Positions 47,700 through 60,049 of a stretch of 64,000 bases of DNA are shown here, piece after piece. Location: positions 15,048,354 to 15,112,353 of the forward strand of contig NC_045139.1 in the NCBI RefSeq assembly GCF_008831285.2, read 5' to 3'. The first letter of the stretch is position 1, and every line of letters starts with the position of its first letter. A program made the translations under genes and the position numbers. The notes beneath the pieces are model-generated. The model was not told the DNA's origin. It was given only the letters and a program-made list of their open reading frames with translations, and ran no database searches. The stretch comes from Nymphaea colorata (taxonomy: Eukaryota; Streptophyta; Magnoliopsida; Nymphaeales; Nymphaeaceae).

Positions 47700-49060
47700 A
47701 AGAGACAAGGGATGTTCTCGTCCACCTTTTGTATTGAGCCATAACTCCTTGTCTTATATGTTCTCCCATACCAGTCAAACACATTACAATTCTGAAAACT
47801 AAAAGCCAATCAAACTACTTTAATGGACAGATTTTTTTCAATTGAACAATAAAAGCAAGGTGATCCAAAGGCGCTTCTGTCGCATGCTTGACCTTCGTTC
47901 TCACTATGTGCCAACAACCAAATCTATTATGTTTTTTATTAGAAATTTTGCAATATTAATACCGGCAGCGCTAGAAGTAGATAATTGTGTTAAATGAATC
48001 TACCGGAAGAGTTGCTTTAATTCTCCTACTTGTTTTTCTTTTTGTATTATAGGTCATTCAGGAATCATGGAACACTGTCGGTACTGTTTCAAAAGGCACA
48101 TACTTTATCAGATACTTTATTCTCTAAGGTTTCTGAACCATCCTTGCTGCCAAAAATAATGACCTTTAGATAGTCACTGTAGTAGCTTATCATAACAGGA
48201 GATGGGGACATGATCACCAACTTTAGTTCCTTTCATAACAAAAAATTATTAGGTCATAAGCTTTTCTATAACTAAAGAAAGAGAGTAGACATGATGCGGG
48301 AAGCTTCTTGCTATTATTGTGCTAATTAAAGTAACTTTGGGATCAGTAGTTTATAACTCCAAATTATTTTTCAAATCTTAAATCAAATAAAAAGGAAAAA
48401 AATTATATACATCTCAGACATGCACTTGTTTTTTTTTTTTTTTTGTACCGTTTAAATTTCCTTTTCCTTTTTCAATATTCTTGTTTGTCATTGTTGGCTT
48501 GTAAATGTGCCGAAAAATTCAAACATGGTGTTGGCCGGGCCGGTTTCGGGACTGTGCCTGGGCTCAACTTGGCTAAGGTGGGTTCGAGTTCATTGAACAC
48601 CAAGGTCAAATGAGTACGTCTGTAATGCTTTATTCTGGGGAGACAACTCCACTTTCCCCCCTTCTTCATAACTTTCGTTTGCATCATCCAGCAGAGTTAT
48701 TGTTTTCTTGTAACTCATGTTCTTAAAATACATGATTCAAGAACAATATATTCTTGTTTTAAAAATCATGATGTACTTATAAATGCTGTTTATAGTTCCA
48801 ATAATCAAACACTAGATATAATAACACCATGTTTTCTGAAACAAAAACGTGACATTCTTACAACATGTGTAATAAGAGAACTGCCCTCTTATACTATGGG
48901 CTTATAAAGGCTTCATGTAAGTGAAAACGGCTTATAGTGGCCAATTAGGCTCTATATATTGACCCATATACAAAGATGAACTTATAATTTTGTCTCTGTT
49001 TTAATGCAAAACTATCTAATGTGTACAAATTCATATTAGCTACAAGGCAGTACTGGTTAC
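47700..49060. other. Intergenic, no gene seen
   Basis: AT-rich spacer with a T-run at about 48429-48444. A GC-rich patch near 48530-48600 (GGCCGGGCCGG, GGGTTCGAG) looks like repeat debris. Confidence 0.35.
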
Positions 49061-49068
49061 AATTTGAG

Positions 49069-49222
49069 GTCGTTCGGCAAAAGGAACAGTACCATGAATG
49101 CTTCGTGAATCTGTGTTAAAGATTGCTCCAATTTTTTGGAGCAATAAAACATATGTTTTATGAATCTGCCCTAAATTTAAGTCAGATTCATGAAACACTC
49201 ACAACCACCTTTTGGGAACGAT
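49069..49222. mobile_element. MITE-like element, third copy of the window family (clearest inverted ends)
   Basis: The complement of the left end reads CAGATTCACGAAGCATTCAT and then continues to CCGAAC. The right end reads CAGATTCATGAAACACTCAC and then continues to GGGAAC. The inverted repeats are thus imperfect and about 40 bp long. The interior carries TTATGAATCTGCCCTAAAT, shared with 9107-9244 and, more weakly, 39276-39480. No coding capacity. Confidence 0.6.
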
Positions 49223-49229
49223 CGTTTTG

Positions 49230-51350
49230 GGGAACGATTATATTGAACCTGATTTTGACATTCGTGAGTATCTCATATCACCGACAGACATGCTTTCTGC
49301 ATTATAAAGTCCTAAAGTCCAATTGGGACAAGTCCTATTGCGGGAATGCTAACACCTTGTTGGTAGGCTAGTAACGTCAATAGATGAAATTTTCACTCCC
49401 GTGGGAAGAAGAAAACTATTTTTCCCACAAAAAAGTGGTAAACGTTTTCCAAGAAAACCTGGGTTATGGGTAGTGCTCATTAATTTGCGAACGGCTTTCA
49501 TCAGAAAATAATGTATGAAAATGTTTCTTGTCCTTCCAAAAGCTCTGGCTGCATAGCTTTGAGCTTCCAAGATTTGCTAAAAAAATATCTGCCTTGCTTT
49601 TGGAAGGAGCAATGAAGCAAATCAAAAAAGCAACAAGAAAGTAAGAAAGCGAATAATATTACCACTGCTTCTGCTATCACTTTGATTGAGAGAGAGGGAG
49701 AGAGAGAGAGAGAGAGAAGAATAAGAGGGGTAGGTGAATAAGTGAAAGAGAAAGACAACCCATAAAGACATCTGAAAGAAAAGAAAGAGAAGACAAGCAA
49801 GCTAAATACATATATAGGCAAGAGGGGAGGTCTAGCGGGAGACATGCCCAAAAGCTGCAGTTGTGCGTGTGTATCGGTGTCCGGACCGATACTCATCGTA
49901 TCGGCCGTCTGTCTACGCTCTATGAGGCCTAATGTCGCCTCTCATTGATTTTTTTTTCTCTTTTCTTTCAATTTCCCGATACGGGATAGAAACCGGGATT
50001 CACAACAACATTGATTACGTATTCTTGGGAATTGAAACTAGTTAGCATATTATTATATACATTTTCCCCTAAGAGTAGTTTAAACTGGTGGCCCACATGG
50101 ATGATCTGTGATGAGCTCACTGATTACTCTCCTACTGAGCTTTCTTTGATTGGCCAAGTTGCATTAGTTTACTGCTAATTAATGCCCAACTCTTGCGTAT
50201 ATTTTGCGTGTTCACATGGTTGATAGAAGCAAATCAGCTACAAATGTAAATAGTCTGGATATGGACAATGTAATTACATTGAAGGTCACATGGTTCGACC
50301 AACTATGTTATGCCTTGAAACCAATGTCTCAACAGACTTAGTAGGCGCTTGAGATGAAAGGAAAGCAATTAAGTAAAGAAGCAAGCATGCTTCTCAAAGT
50401 AGCAATGGCTGATAAATAGATATATGTGATGGCGTCTGTACTGTTTCTTTCTACGCTGGTCCCAAGAACAGGTGCAGAAAAGGGGATGAGTTCGGTGTCA
50501 GATTAGGCAAACCGATTGAAAGGGAAAGGGAAGAAAACTAAAGAGAAAAACGGAAGAAAGAAGAGAGGCTGCTGCCAAATATTTCCTGGGCAAATTCAAA
50601 CTGAACTTCCCACCTTCCACCTTTGATAGTGATGACTGATAATGAGTGCCTGTGCTGATCATTCCCACATTCTTCCTTCCTTTTTCTTGTATGTCAATGC
50701 AACGCAATGATGACACATGGGGGGGGGATGTCAAACCATCTTGTGCTAGCATGGCTCCCACCTTTCTCAGATCTGCAATTTCCGGCCGGTGGGGTCCGAC
50801 CGATCCCACCAAGATTCATCCGTTTAATGACAGATCAGGAACCTGAATTCTCTATCTAGTCGAAGACCCGACATGTGCTTTTTTTTTTTTTTGGGACTTC
50901 GTTAGTTTGTTTTCTGGAACTTTTTCATGAAAGAAAGATATGTCTATGTGTGTGTATGCATGCATGCAGATTGTGCTTTGTGTATGTGTCTTCAGCAACT
51001 AAGGAAGTTCATTGTGTAAAAAGAAAAAATAAAAGGAAGGAGAAAACAAGACTTTTGCTTCAATTAAACACGTAAAGTTAAAGAACTTGAAATTCGGAAA
51101 ATATAAGACACGTTAATTAAGGCGTTCTAGACAGAGTACTGTTCTCACGATGTCTGCAAATGAAAAACTCTCCATGAACAAACTTCTGTGGGGTTTGGTG
51201 TTAAAGAAAATGACAGTGATGTAAATCCCTAACCCTTCTGATCTTATACTTTTTTGAACTATGCCATTTTTTTTTTCCTTTGGTTCTGGGAACACTGTCA
51301 CCACCTTTTCCGTGCTCACTTTTTTCGTGAAAGCAAAAGCTGAACGAAAA
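49230..51350. other. Intergenic and upstream region of the bHLH68-like gene
   Basis: Includes a GA-rich tract at about 49688-49717 and T- or G-runs. The latter part (from about 51300) is probably promoter and leader of the following gene, with a GA run at about 51361-51380. No separate gene is supported. Confidence 0.35.
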
Positions 51351-51578
51351 GAAGAGTGAGGGGGGAGAGAGAGAGAGAGATTAGAAAATTCAAAGCCAAA
51401 AGTGATAACCATAATAATAACAACAAATTTCAGTTGGCTATTTCGCTCACACAAACAAAGAATTGGAGTCTTCATCTTCATCCCGTCCAACCAAAAGAGA
51501 AGCAGCAAGAAGAAGAACGGAAGAAGCTGAGGGAAACCTGCAGGTTCACACGGCACCTGAGAGCTCTCTCGTTACGGC

Positions 51579-51817
51579 ATGAACCGTGGGATGTGGCAGA
51601 CCTCGCCGGTGATGGCGACAGGCAACCTCTATTGGCAGTGGAATCCTAATGCCATCCCCCCTCCGCCTCTTCCTCTCCCACCATCAACTCCTATTCCTTT
51701 CCACGCCTCCCCCTCCATGTTCCAACCTTACCAGCAACCGCCATCACTTCTTCTTAGCTCCTCAGCCTGGAATGACAACCAAGAGTTTCCGGAATCTTGG
51801 TGCCAATTATTGTTGTA

Positions 51818-51867
<50 letters not shown>

Positions 51868-53666
51868 AAATTGGCTAGTCTTAGCTGGATATAGCTCTGA
51901 TAATTTTATTTCCGCTCAATGATTTTAAGAATAATAAAAACCAGTTTCTTGCTTTACGTCCTAAATGGCTTTCTGCAGTTAACTATTACTTTGTTCTCAC
52001 TTTTGAAGTGAATTGGGTAGTTTTCTTGGAGTATGATTGCAAGATTAATTTTTTGATCTCTCTTTTCTAATGAACATCTTGTTGGAGTGTCTCAGAGGGA
52101 GTTTGGTGGGTGACTATGAAAGCCACGGAAACACCAATATGAAGAGAACCGCGGAGAATTTGGAACATCAGGTGCCGATTCCCTCCTCAAACACATACAT
52201 GACACAAGTGAAACGCGAGGTACTCAATGGTGGTTTTGTGTATTCTCAACATCAAGAGCATCACAATCAAGTGTTGCAGACAACAGCGTCTTCTTCGCGG
52301 CAGATCAGCCATCTCGTCTCCTCCCCTACCTCTTGCACAAGTTACAGCAGCAACGTTTTTGATTTCTCCAGTGGCAAGTCAAAGAAACAACCGATCTCAT
52401 CAGATCGATCACCTGAGGTAAAGACTATAAACGTTTGCTACACCATTTAAAGAAAAACGAAAAATGCCACCAACAAGAGCGTCGTACACCCCTCAGGAAA
52501 GGAGATCGAACTTAAAATCCTCAAGTTGAGCTCAAGAATTCGACACCTCATCTGCGGTGTTTTAGTTTTAGCATAATCTAATGGATGTCGGCCTAGCCAG
52601 AGCTTATCGATTTAAAAAAGAAAAGAGGTGGTCAAGAATTTGAAATTTAATAAGCAATCCATAGCTAGCTAGATATGTTGTCTAATTAAGTTTTGATTTT
52701 TATGTCTCGTTGAAAATCATATTTCATGCATATATAGTTATTATGCTGGAATTTCAATAGCCAAGCTAACCTTCAGTTTTTCATATTAACATTTTCATGT
52801 GCGCGCTGAACGTTTTTCTCTAATTAAACACAATTTGAATGACAACCTAATAGGAAAAGCTAGTGTCGCAACAATCGATCATTAAACAGTTTCACATGTT
52901 TGCTTTATACGATTGAATGACATACCTTCGTTTCCTGCTTCATCTTTGGCATTCTATTTCAGTGCAATAGCTCAGCAACGGGTGCAGCGGTGAAGAAGGC
53001 TAAACTCCAGGCCGCAGGCGCAGGACAATCCTCCTTCAAGGTTTGACGTCATCATCTCCAACAGAGAGTTTTAGAAGCATCTTAAGAATTATATTGCTAA
53101 AAACTGTACAGTACGGAATTTAATCTGTGTATATAATTCCTTTACGATTTGTAGGGTAGAAAAGTGAAATTGGGTGATAGAGTAACAGCACTACACCAAC
53201 TTGTTTCCCCCTTTGGAAAGGTACTCGCTCAATCTCAGATCTAAAAGCTTTATAAGTTCCGCCAGATAATTCAATAACATATATATAAAAGATGTCCAGT
53301 GAAAGGAAAAGATGAAAAGAGAGGAGGAAATCAAGGAAAGCAAAATTTTTGGATCAGATCAACAGAAAAGGAAAACAATAAACTAACTGTTTATTCTGCT
53401 TCTGTAAAAAAGAAATAGTTGTCATCTGCTTTGCGTTTTCGGTTTTAATTTTTCTACGTGTTTGCTTTTAACTGTGAAGGTTCTCCTTTTAACCCCATGC
53501 TGTTGTTGGTATGTCCTGAAAGATGGGTTGGTTTCATTTTGCAGACTGACACGGCGTCTGTATTGCTAGAGGCTATTGGGTACATCAGATTCCTTCAAGC
53601 TCAAATAGCGGTACTGATGCTTCCCCGTCCTTCACACATTACAGAACAATCCAACCACAAACATCT

Positions 53667-53705
<39 letters not shown>

Positions 53706-53914
53706 TAACCAAACAAACAAAGAACCAAACAAGCAAAGAGAACGCACTGAAAGTGGAAAAAATTTATTCCCCAACTTTAGTTCTTGAAGTCAGCACAGGA
53801 AGCTTAAATATTCTCCATGTGGCTTGCAGGCTTTGAGTTCTCCTTACATGGATACTGCCCCAGGAAGTTTAACACATCCTGTAAGTCTGAAACTTGGAAC
53901 AAGTTATCTATCGT

Positions 53915-53955
<41 letters not shown>

Positions 53956-54864
53956 AGAACTAAATTAATATTTTTTTATGAGGCATCTAAGTATACGTTT
54001 GCCAGGTGAAAGGTGAGACAGAAGGTTGCGGATGCCCACAAGACTCAGATCAGGTGAGTTTCATTGGATCCAAGTATGTGAACACCATTATTGTATTGCG
54101 AGTACTCCATCATATATATATATATATATGTATATTGAGCAGTGTGCTGAACTTTACAGCCTTTGATTCTTCTGTTAAAATTGAAAAATGTGATTGAGAA
54201 TATTTATGTCTCTCACTCTGCCTGTACTGTTCGAATTCATGACCGAAGAAAAGGTGCCACTCATGTGCTTTTCTTTATCATCTTCCCCCTTTCCTTTTAA
54301 ATGCAGTTAATGATCTAACGAGTCATGCTTCAGGAGAAAATCCACATCAAAGCCAAAATCAAAGCCCCCATTAGTGCTAGCAATATTTGGCGTTTTAGAA
54401 AGAAAATCAGAAGTGCCACCGTCACGATACCATGGCCAAGGGGACTGCAATTTGCCCTTCTCTTGATCTATGATCCGCTTGTTTCCCTCTATAGTAAATG
54501 CATGCCTAAATGGCAACTCCTTGGCAATGGTACTGGAACATGCAGCTCTATTCAACACTGAAAAATACAAAAAAGTCAAGACCAACCAAGTGGCACACTT
54601 GTGTGCATGCACGCATACACATATCCCTGCGTGGGCACGCACTCATAGTACTTGCCCACATGAAGAGATACACAAGGCAAGAAGATCCTGAATTTCTTTT
54701 ATTCTTTTGTTATCTAGCAGAAAGTTGCAGATGAGCCGAAGAAGGACCTGAGGAGTAGAGGCTTGTGTCTCGTGCCTGTATATCGTATTCTAAATGCTGG
54801 CAGTGAAAATGGAGCTGGCTTTTGGCCAGCAGCAGCGGGTGCAGGATTTCAATGCGATCGATGA
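51579..54864 (+). CDS. bHLH68: Atypical bHLH transcription factor (bHLH68/110/112/123 type)
   Basis: Eight exons: 51579-51814, 52096-52417, 52963-53040, 53155-53220, 53545-53610, 53830-53880, 54006-54053 and 54721-54864. Phases close and give 336 residues. The start [16 protein letters not shown] and the motif [16 protein letters not shown] (the LLLGSLVGD part is created across the exon 1/2 junction) are hallmarks of this subfamily. The HLH runs over residues 213-256: [18 protein letters not shown], then [20 protein letters not shown]. The C-terminal [12 protein letters not shown] is also family-specific. The basic region is short and lacks the His-Glu-Arg E-box contact set, so binding to a classical E-box is doubtful. 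Relatives act in root, stress and vascular development. Small exons 4-7 (48-66 nt) match the family's usual split of the HLH. Introns carry CT, GA and TA microsatellites. Confidence 0.93.
51817..51868. repeat. (CT)n(CA)n microsatellite at the start of intron 1
   Basis: CT units change directly into CA units, beginning 3 bp inside intron 1 of the bHLH68-like gene. The splice donor GTATCT abuts the repeat. Confidence 0.9.
53668..53701. repeat. (CT)n microsatellite in intron 5
   Basis: About 16 CT units between exons 5 and 6 of the bHLH68-like gene. Confidence 0.9.
53918..53952. repeat. (GA)n microsatellite in intron 6
   Basis: About 16 GA units in the short intron between exons 6 and 7. In the pre-mRNA this GA tract is complementary to the CT tract of the preceding intron, so the two could pair around exon 6. 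Confidence 0.9.
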
Positions 54865-57800
54865 CCCTTTCCAGCAGGCCTTCCAGGCTGAAGCTTCATG
54901 AAAAGGTACAACACCATGAGCAGTCAATCTATCAACTAAAAGCCTGGCTGATCCCTCATGCTGCTGTACATGCTCCTTCAGCAGCTCAGAAGTTGCAGCT
55001 GATGGAATCCCAATCACTAATTGCAGGCCGTGTCGTTTTCTTTCTTTCTTTCTTAGTCATTTCTTTGGTGCTTTTTTTATTGTATATGTATCCATTAGGG
55101 GCATGTGTATCTCACCATCAGGATGGCGCGTTTCTTGCTTTTGAAGCAAGCAGACCATTCTGATCAAGATCTTATACTTCAGCTGCTGGTGAATCGTCTC
55201 TGCCATTGTTTGTTGGGGTACGAGATGGAGTCATCAATCAATGTTGTAAACTCATTCCATAATCCTACCAAAATGCGAGAATGTAAAGACTCATGATCTT
55301 GCTGGTCTTTGTCTTCATATTGTAAAGATCTAATTCCGCATCAGTACATTATTACATTTAGATTTTCAGTAAGATGATGTATATTAAAACAACAATGAAT
55401 TTATGAAGGTGCAGGTTAATATGACGAGGGAGGCAAGTGGGCAGCATGTGTATGTGCGTCGCCGTCTTGTGTTTGGAAGGAGGCCCACTCTCTTTCTCTC
55501 ACAACACCAAGAGAAGAAAGCGAAGAGGAGGAGAAGAAAATACAATGACTTTAAGATACAAGGTTCTCCTGGCGGTACAGAGTTTTTCACTATATCACAG
55601 AAGAATCAAAGAATACAATAAACCACTTCTCTTTTAAACCTAAGAATTGGCGCAAACCCATAAAAGGAAAACTTACATGAACGCCTTTATAAAAGACAAA
55701 AAGTTGGATCCATGAAAATTAGAAAAGCCTATCAAGTATCGATCAAGCTCCACAGTCCACACTCCAACATTTTGGTCATAAATTGTCCAATGCCTATGCT
55801 ACTCTATACCCATTCCATCTTAATTTTTCATTGATACTTTAAATAAAACAGGAAGAGATATAACATATAATATGAAGCTCCGTTAGAGTATATATGTGTG
55901 ATTCGTTATTATCCTAGTGCTGGAAGACCGGAACGGAACACGAACGTTCAGATGCAAACGTTGTGGAACACATAAGAACACCCGGTTTGCATGTTCCGAG
56001 TCCACTGTTTTCAGGATCCCATCCTAAGAGTGAATGGTTGGAGAACAGACAAGCGGCGCCTGGTCCTGCCTGTTCCGGTAGAGCAGCAAAATAGAACAAC
56101 ATGTTTCGCGGCCCGTTTTGGGAACAACAAACCAAACATACTCATAGGTCGTGTCTTGTCCGGTTTGGTCTATATGTAGTCACATAATATTGTTTGACAC
56201 TTGGCTAACTCGACGTCAAAAAGATCGTGCATATCCAGATACCATTACTTAAGATAGACATAAAAAAGATCATGCATATGCAGATATCTTAGCAAAACCA
56301 AAGTTCAACTTTACAAAGTAGATGCATCGGAACATGCATGCTCCCCTTTGATATGCCCGCAGGTCGACTGATCCTAAAAAATTTCAATCCTTTAACTCAA
56401 TTTTTTTTTCAATATATAGAAAACAAGTTGAATCAAATTATACCAGTTAACAGTTTAGTACGATCAGTTTTTATAAACCAATTCTCCGTTCCTCTTTGCA
56501 AAGTAAATAAACTCTTCTACAGATCGAAAGTAAAAATAAAATGGATAAAAGCTTGTTTAGTTATCATACGAGAGGTATGCAATTAGAAAAGAGATATTTT
56601 ATCTGACAATTATCCAAGTTGTTCCCTGAAATTGATCTGCTCGTGATCTTTTCGTGCTCTTGTAAATGACATGTGGCTCTAGCCCTGTGGATAGGATTTC
56701 TCTCTGACATGACTCTGGATATGCACAAGTAAAACAATTAAGGACGTATATGGACATGCAACATAACTATTGTTGGATATTGGTTAATTTCTAAGAAGGG
56801 GAAGAAGAAAACAAAGAAAAAATCTTTTCCCGTGCCCCGCATCTTCCACACCTATATTTAGTTTGTTCTTCTTACTCACTGTTGTTACTCACAAAAGCAT
56901 GAGTCATTTGGTGGGGAACATCTTTTGAAACTAAAGCTGGTTACAAGCACAAGCCTGTAATGTATGACTCAATAGTGGGCCTCCAATTTCTTATAAGTGG
57001 GCCAAGAAACACATGTCAGGCATGCACCCCATGCACATAACCATGTGTATTTCTAAAAACCTTTTTGAGAAAGAGTGGTTGTCACCAAAGACCTTGGTAC
57101 TGCCAACAAGTACTGCTTTACACACTTCGAGAAACTTTTGAGATTGAATGAGGTTAAGAGTTCGATACTTGGGGTATATAGTTTATGATAAGGAGAGATA
57201 GACAGTCCAACTCAAACTTGTTATTCTAGAAAAAGGAAATATGAAGAAGATGAAGAGAAAGGCTTCTGTATGATTGTTATTACCATTTGAATCTTACTGT
57301 ATCTCTATTCCGCCATCGAAGGAAGCCAAAACGTTGGAGATATAAAGGTATGGAGTTGAGGGTTTTGCGCTAAAAAGTAAAATCGGTTTCCACAAAATAA
57401 ACATTACAAGAAGCTTATACTTTGAATCTCTATTTTTTTTGTTGTTTTCTATCAAAATTTTCCAGAGGGATCTACATTGTTTATTTAGCATAAACCTAGA
57501 ATCTTGGTAAAACTGTGTTTTTCCAAGTGACTGAAATTTGAAAACTTTGTAACCAATGATTGTCAACATCAAGCCTCACAAATTCTTTCAAAAGAATTTG
57601 GCATCTGAACAATTGATCCACCATATTCAACATCGGTGATATTGAAAATCAGTGATCTCTAACGCTTTACGTTGGTAATGTTCTAGGTGCAAGGTGTCAT
57701 TGATTTTTCTTGCTTAAAATGTGCACATGTGTCAAAAAATCCCGTTATCAAGAGTACAAGTTTGAAAAATCTTCCAAAGACAAGTCATGGATATGTCACA

Positions 57801-58150
57801 AAAAACAAGTAGATTGAAAAAATCTGTTGCCTGATGCTCATGGATTCTCAATTATTTTGCCATTGCTTTCGGTTGTCCCATTCCCTTTTGGCGCAGCAAA
57901 CTTCACTAATTGAATCGCTACCTAATTGGCAGTGTTATTGACAATCACCTTCCACGAATTTAGACGGCAGTTAGGGCCACCATGCACAGAACCCAAAAAA
58001 TCAGGGAATATGTGCTTAATTCACTTCCTTGTATGGAAGATATAGTAATTATATTCCTGGATTCAGGTTCTGTTCTTGGCAATCATCTTCCCTTGCAACT
58101 TTTTTTTCTGATCCTTTGTTGAGACACTTAATTATTGAATTGATTATTTG
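54865..58150. other. 3' UTR of the bHLH68-like gene and intergenic DNA
   Basis: The first few hundred bases are probably 3' UTR. Beyond that there are no supported genes. A segment around 55915-56175 has paired words (CCGGAACGG near the left; GTTTTGGGAACAACAAACC near the right) reminiscent of a degenerate DNA-transposon relic, but boundaries are unclear. Confidence 0.35.
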
Positions 58151-58153
58151 TCG

Positions 58154-58236
58154 TCATCTAATATTAGTTCACACTTTTTTTTTCATTGTTTTTCTCATCT
58201 AATATTAGTTCACACTTTTTTTCTCATTGTTTTTCT
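58154..58236. repeat. 41-bp tandem duplication
   Basis: A unit beginning TCATCTAATATTAGTTCACAC is present twice (58154-58194 and 58195-58236). The copies differ only within their T-rich part. Confidence 0.85.
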
Positions 58237-58375
58237 CTCAATCTCAATGGTTCATATCAAAAAACCCTCTTGAGCAAGCTAGAGTCTTAGACGTTGCAGT
58301 TATGTTTACGAGAGCAATCAAATGGATGCAAAATACTTGGGATTTTACAGAACAGAACATTTAAACCGATTGAAT

Positions 58376-58382
<7 letters not shown>

Positions 58383-58461
<79 letters not shown>
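58383..58461. repeat. (TA)n(GA)n compound microsatellite
   Basis: About 23 TA units followed by about 16 GA units. Likely highly polymorphic. Confidence 0.95.
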
Positions 58462-58464
<3 letters not shown>

Positions 58465-58469
58465 AAAAA

Positions 58470-59510
58470 AACTTGAGAGTTCAATTCTTCAACCCTGTCC
58501 AAGTTGGCATAACCAGAATTTTGAACGGGATCCAACTTGATCAACTGGTTGGATCTTTACCGGATCGAGGACTCGGACTTGGATTCAGTCACAAAAGCCA
58601 CACAACAAATCCTAATCCACTTGTGACCCACTTTCTCTTCTCTGGATCCGACGAAAACACATCCAATGTTTGGTCGGTAACTCGTTAACATCCCCACATG
58701 GGAAAAGCGGTGCCGCCAACGTTTCTCAACGAAGAACCATGCTTTCCCGGGAAAGCGATGTCAGAGCCCCTTCCTTGGGGAAGGGTTTTCCCACTGCAGG
58801 GAAAGTGTTGCACCAACCATCCGCTTGGACCGCAGACTTTTTCGTTGCCCTTCCATTGAATTCCAGATGGAGGAAGAAGCATCTAGAAAAGCGCATCCAA
58901 GATTCTTCAACCTAACACATTAAGAGTGTAGGCCCATTTTAATTTCCTCTGTGTTTTCTAGTGGAGCTGATCTCTTCTGGCCTTTAGATGATTCCTTGTG
59001 CTTCAAGTTTACAATTTCCCGCTTGTCTCTTGGTCTTGATATTCATCTTAAGATGGTCCCTTCTACTTCTGCATGTGGAAGATCAAATATTCCCTTGTAT
59101 CCTTTTTTAACTCATGTGGTTTGATTCCTTAGCCAAGAAAACAAGTTAAGGAAAAAGGGGAGTTGGGGAAGTTGCAAGTTCTATTGACCAAGACTTGCTA
59201 TGTGTTAAAGATGTTAACGATTGAGCTCAGTCAATTGCTTAAACCGAAGATCAACCCAGTCTAAGAAAGCTTGCATCAGATTCATTGACTGGAATTCAGA
59301 GAGATTGGTTCCCAGATTAAGTTGAACAGCTTGCTTGAGTTTTGGTCTTTATACTAAACATAGAACAATTATTTATTTCTCTTTCTTTTTTTTTTCAATT
59401 TTATTATTATAATTACTATTGAAGATGTAGAAGATGCGGGCTAATCACCAAGGTTAATGATGCTTAATGGTGTGTTGGCAACACTTGAATGACTAATCAT
59501 GGACTCGGTC
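58470..59510. other. Intergenic, no gene seen
   Basis: A moderately GC-rich patch (58690-58900) has short frames on both strands but no recognised product. The remainder is AT-rich. Confidence 0.35.
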
Positions 59511-59513
59511 CCA

Positions 59514-59760
59514 TTAAGGAGGCCTTTGATAGTTTTGGATTTGAGATCAGAGGTGATTTGAGATTACTGGGAATCTCAAATCCACTGACATTCTACTATC
59601 ACATCTCTAATTTGAGGTTTTTGCTATAAATAAAGAATCTCAAATGCTCTTTTCTATATAGTGGTAAAATTCAGTGTTTGTTTCCACTGCTGGCCACATA
59701 AAAGGATCTTAGATCAGTCTCAAATCTAAGGTCTGAGGCAATCAATCAAACGCACCTTAA
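59514..59760. mobile_element. MITE-like element with TTAAGG ends (about 247 bp)
   Basis: The left end TTAAGGAGGCCTTTGATAG and the complement of the right end, TTAAGGTGCGTTTGATTG, are inverted. A second inverted pair lies inside (GGATTTGAGATCAG versus AGATTTGAGACTG). Ends bounded by TTA/TAA and the size suggest a Tourist/Harbinger-like MITE; the superfamily is inferred. Confidence 0.5.
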
Positions 59761-60049
59761 TAGTAAGATCCAAGTGTAGACAAGAAGAAAAGGTTTGATC
59801 ATTATAACTGGAATTTTGTATTGCCGGACGCATATAGGTAAGAACAATTTTCACGAATATTCTTCTTGTTTTAAAAAGTTTTCATATTTTATATATGTGT
59901 CCGAGTACCATTGGTCTGCTATCCGTCTAAGGAACATTTGAAGGAATTAGAATAGGAGATCGTTAAACCGCTATTTGGCTTTGACGATTCTGTTAATGAA
60001 TGCCTTAAAATCCAAATAAAAGCCCTAAAAAGTAGCCCGGAAGATCAAT

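Noticed and set aside
49501-49896. A 131-codon minus-strand frame with a Ser/Leu repeat
   Set aside because: The central part is the translated GA/CT microsatellite at 49688-49717; the remainder is unrecognised. It could be a leader sequence of an unseen minus-strand transcript but is not supported as a protein.
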